Of a stretch of DNA of 64,000 nucleotides, positions 43,104 through 50,527 are shown piece by piece (the stretch's first letter is position 1; every line of letters begins with the position of its first letter). The notes under the pieces were generated by a model that ran no database searches, had not been told where the DNA came from, and saw only the letters and a list, made by a program, of their open reading frames with translations. The translations under genes were made by a program, and so were the position numbers. The stretch is from CAZZDK01 sp964652235 (GTDB taxonomy: Bacteria; Pseudomonadota; Alphaproteobacteria; UBA9219): NCBI GenBank assembly GCA_964652235.1, contig CAZZDK010000006.1, forward strand, positions 1 through 64,000, in the 5' to 3' direction.

Positions 43104-43813
43104 AGCGCCTTCTTTTTCTCGCCGTCCTTTTTTCGCTCGCCGCGCCTTCCGCGCAGGCGGCGCGGAAGGCTGTGGCCGATCTGTCCGAAGACTTTGTGGC
43201 CGTCAGCGAAGGGTTTTCCGGCGCGCACGTCACGGTTTTCGGCCTTTTGAAATCCTGGAGCGACGTAGCCGTCGTGATCGAAGGCCCGCCTGCCCGGGCG
43301 CAGGTCCGCACGAAAAAGAAGATTCTCGGCATCTGGGTCAACGGCGAACCGGAAATCGTCGAGCCGGTCCCCAGTTATTACGCCGTCGTAACCTCGCGGC
43401 CCGTGGAAAAGATGATCGACGAGAGCATGGCGAAGAAATACGGCATCGGGACGAACACGCTTCCTTTCGCCGAAGACGGCGCGGGACGCGGCGTTCTTGA
43501 AACGCGCCGCGCCAAGGGTCTGTACCTGGACACGTCGGAGGGCGTGCGGATTCTGGACAATAAATTGTTCCGCGCGGACATCCGGCTTCCCGCCAGCGTG
43601 CCCATCGGCACCTATAAGGCGCATATCTACGAGTTTTCCGGCGGTCAGTTCGTCGCTTCACGGACGGAAGATATGCGCGTGGCGCAGGTCGGCCTCGGCG
43701 CGCGCATCAGCGATATGGCGCGGGAAAGCCCTGTTCTCTACGGATTTCTCTCCCTGTCGCTGTCGCTGTTTATCGGCGGCGCCGCGCCGCTGCTTTTCAA
43801 GAGGAGGGCCTAA
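43100..43813 (+). CDS. TIGR02186 family exported, membrane-anchored protein
   Basis: 237 aa. Signal peptide cut at 'APSAQAAR' (residue ~21), a beta-rich periplasmic part ('SGAHVTVFGLLKSWSDVAVVIEGPP', 'KILGIWVNGEPEIVEPVPSYYAV', 'FRADIRLPASVPIGTYKAHIYEF'), and a C-terminal transmembrane helix (about 212-232) ending KRRA. These are the marks of TIGR02186, linked to TauE genes by position. Biochemical role unknown; a partner of the transporter is likely (inference). Confidence 0.88.
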   Translation: MKRLLFLAVLFSLAAPSAQAARKAVADLSEDFVAVSEGFSGAHVTVFGLLKSWSDVAVVIEGPPARAQVRTKKKILGIWVNGEPEIVEPVPSYYAVVTSRPVEKMIDESMAKKYGIGTNTLPFAEDGAGRGVLETRRAKGLYLDTSEGVRILDNKLFRADIRLPASVPIGTYKAHIYEFSGGQFVASRTEDMRVAQVGLGARISDMARESPVLYGFLSLSLSLFIGGAAPLLFKRRA

Positions 43814-43816
43814 GTC

Positions 43817-44287
43817 ATGAACGAGAAGACAAGGACCTATCTGGTTCCCGTCGGCGACGACGAAGCGACTCGAGTCGCCTTGCGCTACGCCGCGAGAAGG
43901 GCGCGTTCGAGCGCGGGCCGCGTTGCGCTGCTCTATGTGGTTGAGCCGGAAGAGATCGAGACCTGGAGCGGCGTCGAACGCGCGATGGACGACGAAGCCT
44001 TCAGCCAGGCTCGCGAAGGCATGAGGCAATATGAGAAAATGGCCGAAGATCTTTCTGGTACCCAGCCCGAAACCTATTACGGCAAAGGAAAGCCGGCTTC
44101 CGCCGTCATGGAGTTGATCGAGCGGGAAAGGCATATCGCCGTTCTGGTTCTCGCCGCGCAGAACAAGGACGGCGCGCGCGGCCAGCTTTTGCAGGATTTG
44201 ACGAGCGAAAAGGGGCTCAAGAAACTCGCCGTCCCTCTCATTATCGTGCCGCCCGTTTGCCGCGAGGACGGCGAAGCGGGCGAATAG
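43817..44287 (+). CDS. Universal stress protein (UspA family)
   Basis: 156 aa, typical length of one Usp domain. N-terminal 'TYLVPVGDDEATRVALRYAARRA' and C-terminal 'KLAVPLIIVPPVCRE'. The family's ATP-binding 'G..G.(9)G' loop is weak here ('LAAQNKDGARGQLLQDL'), so nucleotide binding is doubtful. It sits 3 bp after the TIGR02186 stop, in the same operon as tauE and nfu. Confidence 0.85.
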   Translation: MNEKTRTYLVPVGDDEATRVALRYAARRARSSAGRVALLYVVEPEEIETWSGVERAMDDEAFSQAREGMRQYEKMAEDLSGTQPETYYGKGKPASAVMELIERERHIAVLVLAAQNKDGARGQLLQDLTSEKGLKKLAVPLIIVPPVCREDGEAGE

Positions 44288-44297
44288 GAGGACAAAG

Positions 44298-44846
44298 ATG
44301 TTCATTCAGACCGAAGACACGCCGAACCCGGCGACGATGAAGTTTCTGCCCTCGCGGCTCGTGGCGGAAAAACCCCTGGACATCCCCAGCGCCGCGCAGG
44401 CCGACATTTCGCCGCTCGCGCAGGCCCTTTTCGGCATTGAGGGAGTCGAGGGAGTCTTTCTGGGTCGCGACTTTATCAGCGTCACAAAGGCGGAAAGCGA
44501 GGAATGGCGGGTTTTGCGTCCTGAGATTCTCGCCGTCATTATGGACCATTTCACGCAAGGGCGCCCGGTTCTTTCCGCCTCGATCGCAGGGGAGGCGGAG
44601 TCCGAAATTGAAGGCGACGATGTGGAATCCCAAATCCGGTTGCTTTTGGAGCAGCGAATCCGTCCCGCCGTGGCGCAGGACGGCGGCGACGTCGCGTTCG
44701 AGAAATACGAGGACGGAATCGTCTATCTGCGCCTGAAGGGCGCGTGCGCGGGCTGTCCCAGCGCGACCGCGACGCTTAAGTTCGGCATCGAGCAAATGCT
44801 CCGCCACTTCATTCCCGAAGTCAAAGAGGTTCGCCGGGTAGGGTAG
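44298..44846 (+). CDS. nfuA: Fe-S cluster scaffold protein, Nfu family (NifU C-terminal type)
   Basis: 182 aa: Nfu_N domain ('MFIQTEDTPNPATMKFLPSR', 'LFGIEGVEGVFLGRDFISVTK') plus a NifU-like C-domain with 'IRPAVAQDGGDVAFEKYEDGIVYLRLKGACAGCPSATATLKFGIE'. The CxxC (C-A-G-C) binds the cluster at a dimer interface. It is the mitochondrial/alphaproteobacterial NFU1 type. AGGAGGAC ribosome site. Convergent with nhaD. Confidence 0.94.
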   Translation: MFIQTEDTPNPATMKFLPSRLVAEKPLDIPSAAQADISPLAQALFGIEGVEGVFLGRDFISVTKAESEEWRVLRPEILAVIMDHFTQGRPVLSASIAGEAESEIEGDDVESQIRLLLEQRIRPAVAQDGGDVAFEKYEDGIVYLRLKGACAGCPSATATLKFGIEQMLRHFIPEVKEVRRVG

Positions 44847-44854
44847 CCGCGCGG

Positions 44855-46264
44855 CTAAAACATCTTTGCGTTGAGAAGAAAGTGAGCCCCGATTCCCGCA
44901 AGATAGCCGAGGAAAACGGCCCAGCTCCACTTCAGGTGGCTTGAAAAGGTATAAACGCCCCGCGCCTGGCCCATTAGAGCTACGCCCGCCGCCGAACCGA
45001 TGGACAAAAGCGATCCGCCGATTCCCGCCGTGAGCGTCACCAGAAGCCATTGCCCCTGGGAATGGGCCTGGTCCATGCTGAGAACGGCGAACATGACGGG
45101 AATGTTGTCGATGATCGCAGACAAAAGGCCGATGGCCGTATGCGCCCCGGAATCGCCCAAAGAGCCGTAGAGATAGTGCGAAATGACGCTCAGATAACCG
45201 AGCGCTCCCAATCCGCCCACGCACAGAATGACGCCGTAGAAGAACATCATGGTGTCCCACTCGATACGGCTCAGGCTTACGAAGACGTCGAAAGGTTTTT
45301 CGCGCTCCGGGTCCACGTCGTCGAGCGGTCGGCGCAGCTCGTAACGCCGGATAAAGAAGCCGAAGACCTTAAGGACGCCCAGGCCCGTCATCATGCCGAG
45401 GAAGGGGGGCAGGTGCAGCGTCTGGTGAAGTCCGACCGTCAATGCGATGGTCGCCAGGAAAAGAAAGACGATGGTCCGGCCGCCCTTCTTGATCCAGACC
45501 CTTTCTTTCAAAGCGTGGGGCAAAGCCTTGGGAATCGAGAGCGAGAGGAGAAAGGCCGGAATCAGCCAACTTACCAGGGCGGGAACGAAAAGGGCGAAGA
45601 AGTTCATGAAGGGAACGACGCCTTTTTGCCAGACCATCAAGGTCGTGATGTCGCCGAACGGGCTGAAGGCGCCGCCGGCGTTCGCCGCGACGACGATGTT
45701 GATGCAGCTCGCCGCGATGAATTTCTTATGTCCCTCTCCGACGGCCAGCGTGACGGCGCCCAGGATCAGAGCCGTGGTCAAATTGTCGGCGACCGGCGAG
45801 ATTACGAAAGCCAACGCGCCGCAGACCCAGAACAGACGGCGGAGCGACAATCCGGCGGAAACCAGCTTCGCCCGCAGGGCGCGAAAAACGCGCCGTTCGT
45901 CCATGGCATTGATGAAGGTCATGGCCGAAAGCAGGAACAGCATCATCTCGGCGTATTCCAGAAGGTTGCGTTCGAGAAGCTTGTGCGCTTCCTCGGTCTT
46001 CCCGACGCTGCCGTAATCAAAAAGAACCAGGGCCCAGATCAAACCCGCGGCGATGGTGACCGGTTTTGATTTTCTAAGATGAATCTTCTCTTCGAGAAGA
46101 ACCAGAAGATACGCCAGACAGAAAAGGGCTAAAGCGAACCATCCGGTCCAGTCCGACGCGAAGCGACCGTCTTCGACGACGGTCTCGGCGGCAAGAGCGG
46201 AAAACGATGGGAGAAAAAGGGAGAGAAAAAAAGGAACCGAGAAGAGGACAGGGAGACGGAACAT
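44855..46264 (-). CDS. nhaD: Na+/H+ antiporter NhaD family
   Basis: 469 aa. It starts with a cleavable-looking signal ('FSALAAETVVEDG'), then about 12 hydrophobic segments. Characteristic IT-superfamily blocks: 'ALAFVISPVADNLTTALILG', 'INIVVAANAGGAFSPFGDITTLMVWQ', 'IDNIPVMFAVLSM', 'GGSLLSIGSAAGVALMG'. The paired 'SPVADNLT' and 'SAIIDNIP' motifs carry the acid residues for ion exchange. It exports Na+ (or Li+) for H+. Convergent with nfuA, 8 bp between the stops. Confidence 0.93.
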   Translation of the reverse strand: MFRLPVLFSVPFFLSLFLPSFSALAAETVVEDGRFASDWTGWFALALFCLAYLLVLLEEKIHLRKSKPVTIAAGLIWALVLFDYGSVGKTEEAHKLLERNLLEYAEMMLFLLSAMTFINAMDERRVFRALRAKLVSAGLSLRRLFWVCGALAFVISPVADNLTTALILGAVTLAVGEGHKKFIAASCINIVVAANAGGAFSPFGDITTLMVWQKGVVPFMNFFALFVPALVSWLIPAFLLSLSIPKALPHALKERVWIKKGGRTIVFLFLATIALTVGLHQTLHLPPFLGMMTGLGVLKVFGFFIRRYELRRPLDDVDPEREKPFDVFVSLSRIEWDTMMFFYGVILCVGGLGALGYLSVISHYLYGSLGDSGAHTAIGLLSAIIDNIPVMFAVLSMDQAHSQGQWLLVTLTAGIGGSLLSIGSAAGVALMGQARGVYTFSSHLKWSWAVFLGYLAGIGAHFLLNAKMF

Positions 46265-46386
46265 GACGGGGAATCTTTCCTGAAAAGAGGGCCGAGACCG
46301 AGGAATCGCTTAAGCCGATCCGGCGCGCAGGGTGGACAGGAACAAGAAAAGAGGCAAGAGGGATTTTTACATTTAATATCAATATG

Positions 46387-47346
46387 TTAACGGTTATCAG
46401 AAAAAAAACTCCCCCGCACGATGCTCTCCACGATGAACAAAGGCCGTCCCTTCGCCTCCATGTAAAGACGACCCAGATATTCGCCGAAAACGCCGAGACA
46501 GATAAGCTGCGTGCTGGAGGTCACAAGCACGACGAGCATAAGGCTCGTCCAGCCCTGAACCGTCTCGCCCGCGAGCCAGGCGCGAAAGACGTAAGCCAAC
46601 AGACCGAGGGCCGCAATTCCCAGCGCGGCGCCGATATAAGAGGCGATCCGCAAAGGCACGACGGAAAAGCTCGTCACGCCGTCGAGAGCAAAGGACACCA
46701 TGCGCCCCAGAGGATATTTGCTTCGCCCCGTCCGTCGCGGCTGGCGTTCATAGGGGAGGGCGACTTGTTTAAGGCCGATCCACCCCATCATGCCGCGCAG
46801 AAAGCGGCTGCGTTCCGGCATGGCGGCCAGCGTATCGACGACCCGGCGGCTGATGAGGCGGAAATCGCCCGCGTCCGGCGGCAAGGGCGCTTCGCCCAGG
46901 CGGCCCATCAGGCGATAGAAGAAAGAAGCGCTCGCGCGTTTGAAACGGCTTTCGCCGGGGCGCGCGGTTCTTTGGCCGAAAACGACGTCCGCGCCTTCCT
47001 CTTCCATTTTTTTCATGAAGCGGGGCAGAAGTTCGGGCGGGTCTTGAAGATCCGCGTCGAGGATGAAAACGCGCTGTCCCTTGCAAAGCGAAAGGCCCGC
47101 CGACAAAGCGGCCTGGTGTCCAAAGCGGCGGGACAGGCGAACGGCGGCGACGTGCGGATCGTCGGCGGCCAGTTTCTTCATGACGGCAAAAGTTTCGTCC
47201 GTCGAGCCGTCGTCGATCAGGAGAATCTCGAAAGAATCGGCGGCTGTTTCGCGGCAGACGGCAGCCAGGCGGCGATAAAGCTCCGGCAGGCCTTCCGCCT
47301 CGTTCAGGCAGGGCACGATGACGGAAAGCGTCGGCGTTTCGTTCAT
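46387..47346 (-). CDS. Family 2 glycosyltransferase, polyprenyl-phosphate sugar synthase type (DPM1/GtrB-like)
   Basis: 319 aa. GT-A fold: 'LSVIVPCLNEAEGLPELYRRL', 'ILLIDDGSTDETF', 'FILDADLQDPPELLPRF' (DxD metal site), 'GDFRLISRRVV', and two C-terminal transmembrane helices (about residues 235-260, 268-295). It probably moves a sugar to undecaprenyl phosphate for glycan assembly. It is coupled by ATGA to the GT4 gene upstream; start ATG 47346. Confidence 0.92.
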   Translation of the reverse strand: MNETPTLSVIVPCLNEAEGLPELYRRLAAVCRETAADSFEILLIDDGSTDETFAVMKKLAADDPHVAAVRLSRRFGHQAALSAGLSLCKGQRVFILDADLQDPPELLPRFMKKMEEEGADVVFGQRTARPGESRFKRASASFFYRLMGRLGEAPLPPDAGDFRLISRRVVDTLAAMPERSRFLRGMMGWIGLKQVALPYERQPRRTGRSKYPLGRMVSFALDGVTSFSVVPLRIASYIGAALGIAALGLLAYVFRAWLAGETVQGWTSLMLVVLVTSSTQLICLGVFGEYLGRLYMEAKGRPLFIVESIVRGSFFSDNR

Positions 47347-48494
47347 TTCTTTCTCCCGGCGCGTCGAGCGAAGATGTCGGCATAGACCCGCGCGATGGGG
47401 TGCCAATCCCAGGACAGAAGCGCGAATTCGGCCACGTCGTCAAGCGGCGCGGCCAAGGGCAGCGCGACGGGAAAATTCTTAAGCTTGTCGAACCACACGG
47501 CGGCCGTGCGGTCCGGGTTTTCGGGCCAGACGTCCGCGATATGCAAATAGGGTATCGCCAAATGACTGCCCGCCGCCGTCGCGGGGCCGCATAAAACCGG
47601 TAGGCCGCAGGCCATGGCTTCCTGAATGACGAGAGGAAAGCCCTCGCCGTAACTCGGCATCAGGAAAAGATCGGCCGCCTGATAAAGGTCCGCCAGGCCT
47701 TGCCCCTTGCGGTCGCGGAAAACATGGACGTTCGGCAAAAGCCATCGGTCGGGGTCGATCCCGCCGTGGCCCGCCAGCCAGAACCGCCATTCCGGCAAAA
47801 GAATCGCCAGGCGACGGATGACCTCCAGGCCCTTTTTTTCCACGAAGCGGCCCACGAAAAGCAAAACGGGTTGTTCGTTTTTCAGCGCGAATTGTTGGCG
47901 CAGAAAACGCCTGTTTTCCGGTATCGGTGCGTGGAATAGCCGGGCATCGACCCCGTTCGGGACGACCTTGATAGGCCGCGTGAAGGCGACGCGGCGATAA
48001 TAATCTTCCGCTACGCGGTCGCTGATGAAGACCACCTCGTCAGCGGCTTTCAGCATTCGGGAGGCGATCAGGCGGTCCGCCGCCCTCATGGCCAGGCGCA
48101 AGAGGGGGTTGCGGTAGGGAATCGGCGCAATATGTTGCGTGACGACGATGGGCTTTTTGCGCAGGCGCGCGAAAAGAAAAGCCAGGATGTTGCCCGGATA
48201 AAGGGTGTCGTGAAGCCACAGGACGTCGGTTTCCTTGATCGCGCGGGCCAGAGTCCGCGCCGCGCCGAAACCCCAAAGGGGCCAAGGTATGCCGAAAAGC
48301 TTTTCCGGAAGATTATAGGAGCGCACGGGCACGGCCTTGGCCGAAGGGATTTGCGGCGCGGGATCGCAGTCGCTGGCGAGCCAGGCCATCTCGAAGGCGG
48401 AATCCTTCGCCAGTTCGCGCACAAGGCGTTCGGCCACGCGTTCGATACCGCCGCCGTGCAGGCCGAAGTAATGCGTCACCACCGTTATTTTCAC
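47343..48494 (-). CDS. Family 4 glycosyltransferase
   Basis: 383 aa from a GTG at 48494, giving the usual GT-B start 'MKITVVTHYFGLHGGGIERVAERLVREL'. The donor-binding half has 'PVLLFVGRFVEKKGLEVI', 'LYQAADLFLMPSYGEGFPLVIQEAMACGLPVLCG' (the E-x7-E motif of GT4). Likely acts in capsule, LPS or glycan synthesis with the GT2 downstream. A TTG at 48539 would overlap the preceding gene and is a possible start. Confidence 0.88.
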   Translation of the reverse strand: MKITVVTHYFGLHGGGIERVAERLVRELAKDSAFEMAWLASDCDPAPQIPSAKAVPVRSYNLPEKLFGIPWPLWGFGAARTLARAIKETDVLWLHDTLYPGNILAFLFARLRKKPIVVTQHIAPIPYRNPLLRLAMRAADRLIASRMLKAADEVVFISDRVAEDYYRRVAFTRPIKVVPNGVDARLFHAPIPENRRFLRQQFALKNEQPVLLFVGRFVEKKGLEVIRRLAILLPEWRFWLAGHGGIDPDRWLLPNVHVFRDRKGQGLADLYQAADLFLMPSYGEGFPLVIQEAMACGLPVLCGPATAAGSHLAIPYLHIADVWPENPDRTAAVWFDKLKNFPVALPLAAPLDDVAEFALLSWDWHPIARVYADIFARRAGRKK

Positions 48495-48529
48495 GGGCGC
48501 GGAGACGGGAACGGATGAAGATGCCGCGT

Positions 48530-49598
48530 TCAAGACCAAAGATCGCTTTCGATCGCTCGGATCGCCTCGTGTTGAAGGTTAAGGACCGCCAAGGCCTCCG
48601 CCCCGTTCAGGTCCGCCGGGTCTTTACCGACGCGGATCGCTTCGGCAAAGCGGCGAAAAACCTCGTCGTTGCCGTAATCCAGACGGCCCCGNNNNNNNNN
48701 NNNNNNNNAGGGCCAGGCCGTTCGGAACGTGCTGCCCCAGATGTCCGGCGATGGCCGAGAGGCTCGTTCGCAGAATGTCGGTCGCGCGGTGCCTCCCATC
48801 GGCGGGCAAAAACAGGTAAATGTCGCGGAAGATGTCCAAAAGGGCAAGACCCTTTTCGCCCGTCACGACGATGTGCCATTCGCTTACGGCGCTTTCGAAA
48901 TGGCAATCGACGGTCACGGGCAGTCCGCTTGGGGTCTGGTAGAACAAATGGGCGAGGGCGGGCGTGCGCTTGCCGTCTCGTCCGGCAAGCCCGTGGGCGC
49001 GGCGCAACAGGAGGTCTTCTCCCGCTATCTTGCGAAGCAGATAGAAGAAATGCGGGCTTTCATCATAAAACAGGCCAAGCGGCAGGCTTTCGTGCCAGGA
49101 CGGCAGGCGACGCGAGGGATTGCCGAGCTGAACGGCGGCGACGCGCCTTAGGGCCCCCAGCCGCCCGGTCGCGAGCGCGTCCTCAAGTTTGCGGGCCGCG
49201 CGTCCGAACTGGAAATTATGGACAACGGCCAGAACGCGCCCGGCCTTTTCGGCGGCATGGACCATCTTTTCGCCCTCCTGAACCGACAGGGCGAAAGGCT
49301 TTTCGGTCAGGACGTGTTTGCCGCGTTCCAGCGCCGCGCAGGCCAGGGCCGCGTGCGCGGCGGGCGGCGCGCCGATGACGATGGCGTCAACCTCGTCCAG
49401 CCAGGGGATCGTCTCGACGGTCTCCGTTTCCGCCCATCGCGAAAGGCCGCAGCGCGCCGCGATCCTTTGCGCCCGGCCTTCATGCCGGTCGGCGAGGCCG
49501 ACAAGCTCAAGAGAGCAGGATCGCCGGATCGCGGGCAGATGGCGGTGAAGCGAAACCCACCCCAACCCAACGGCCGCGATGCGTATCCTGGGGGTCAT
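48530..49598 (-). CDS. Gfo/Idh/MocA family sugar oxidoreductase (with N gap)
   Basis: About 350 aa; 17 N at 48692-48708 break it, and the frame changes across the gap, so the true gap length is not 17. Rossmann domain 'IAAVGLGWVSLHRHLPAI', then 'AIVIGAPPAAHAALACAALERGKHVLTEKPFAL' (EKP catalytic Lys) and 'VVHNFQFGRAARKLEDALATGRLGALRRV', then the GFO_IDH_MocA C-domain with 'ESPHFFYLLRKIAGEDL'. NAD(P)-dependent sugar dehydrogenase or reductase, probably making a nucleotide-sugar for the two glycosyltransferases downstream. The ATG overlaps the AAA gene stop (ATGA). Confidence 0.87.
48692..48708. other. Assembly gap of 17 N inside the oxidoreductase gene
   Basis: The upstream and downstream parts of the gene are in different frames, so the marked length cannot be the real one. 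Confidence 0.98.
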
Positions 49599-50476
49599 CC
49601 GACCGCTTTCGGATTGACGTTCGCCTCCGCGCCGATGGCGATGGCGATGGATTCGTCGTCCAGCTCTTCCACTTTTCCGGCCCGCATGATCGCGTGGGCG
49701 CACGCCTGATCCATGATGGTGATGGACTTGTCCGGGTTGTTGCGGTTGCGGATGAAGCGGTCGGTCAGCCTGACGATCCGCTCCAGCGAACGGTCGGGAA
49801 TCTTGAACTTGTAGTGCGCCTCGAAATTGGGCCGAAGCTGCTGCAGGATGTTGAACGTCAGCCGCAGGTCGGGGACTTCCAGCACGACTTTTTGAAACCT
49901 TCGGTCGATAGCGGGTTCCTGTTTGACGTAATCGTCGTATTCCTCGCGGGTGGTTGCGCCGATGACGAGCAGGTCGCCCGTCGTCAGAAACGGCTTGAGC
50001 AGGTCGGCGATGCCGCTGTAGCTGGAGGACTTGAAGGAGATCATCAGCTGGTGAATCTCGTCGATACAGCAGATGATGGGCGGAAACTGCCCGGAAGCGT
50101 TGCGCTCCGCGACGCCTTTGATGATGGGGATCAGGCGGCCTTCCAGCTCGGCTCGTGAAGAGGAGCCAGCGCCGATCATCGACATTTCAAGCTCGATCAG
50201 GCGCGAGCCTTTCAGAAAATCGGGCACGCGTTCCTGGTTGATCCTTTGCGCCAGGCCGACGAACAGAGCCGTTTTACCCACGCCCGCCGGGCCGAGAAGC
50301 ATCGCGTTTTTCCGCAACCGTTGCAGGAGAATAAGCGTCAGGATGTCCAGCTCTTTCTCGCGGCCCGAAACGGGATCGAACCGGCCCGCTTTGTCAAGGG
50401 CGGTAAAATCCCTTGTGTAGCGGGAGATAAGGCCGTTCAGTTCGGAATCGCTGATGACGAAGGAAGCGTTGCTCAT
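49595..50476 (-). CDS. Stand-alone AAA+ ATPase of the ClpA/ClpB D1 type
   Basis: 293 aa. One AAA+ module only: 'DPVSGREKELDILTLILLQR', Walker A 'LLGPAGVGKTAL' (~residue 61), 'GSSSRAELEGRL' pore-side region, Walker B 'IICCIDEIHQL' (~135), sensor 1 'VIGATTREEY' and arginine finger 'AIDRRFQKV'. The order and motifs match the first ring of ClpA/B (GxR..E..R...GAGVGKT). ClpN, middle domain and second AAA ring are absent; the usual size is 750-860 aa. The gene is coupled to the sugar oxidoreductase (ATGA), an unusual context. Function unknown; a remodeller for a nearby complex is one idea. Confidence 0.87.
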   Translation of the reverse strand: MSNASFVISDSELNGLISRYTRDFTALDKAGRFDPVSGREKELDILTLILLQRLRKNAMLLGPAGVGKTALFVGLAQRINQERVPDFLKGSRLIELEMSMIGAGSSSRAELEGRLIPIIKGVAERNASGQFPPIICCIDEIHQLMISFKSSSYSGIADLLKPFLTTGDLLVIGATTREEYDDYVKQEPAIDRRFQKVVLEVPDLRLTFNILQQLRPNFEAHYKFKIPDRSLERIVRLTDRFIRNRNNPDKSITIMDQACAHAIMRAGKVEELDDESIAIAIGAEANVNPKAVG

Positions 50477-50527
50477 GAGATATCCGGAAGGTTGGAAAAA
50501 GAGAAGGCCATCTTGTCACGGATTTCC

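Noticed and set aside
44846..44862. TAGCCGCGCGGCTA palindrome between nfuA and nhaD as a terminator
   Set aside because: The stem is present but no T tract follows on either strand in the right place, so it is not called.
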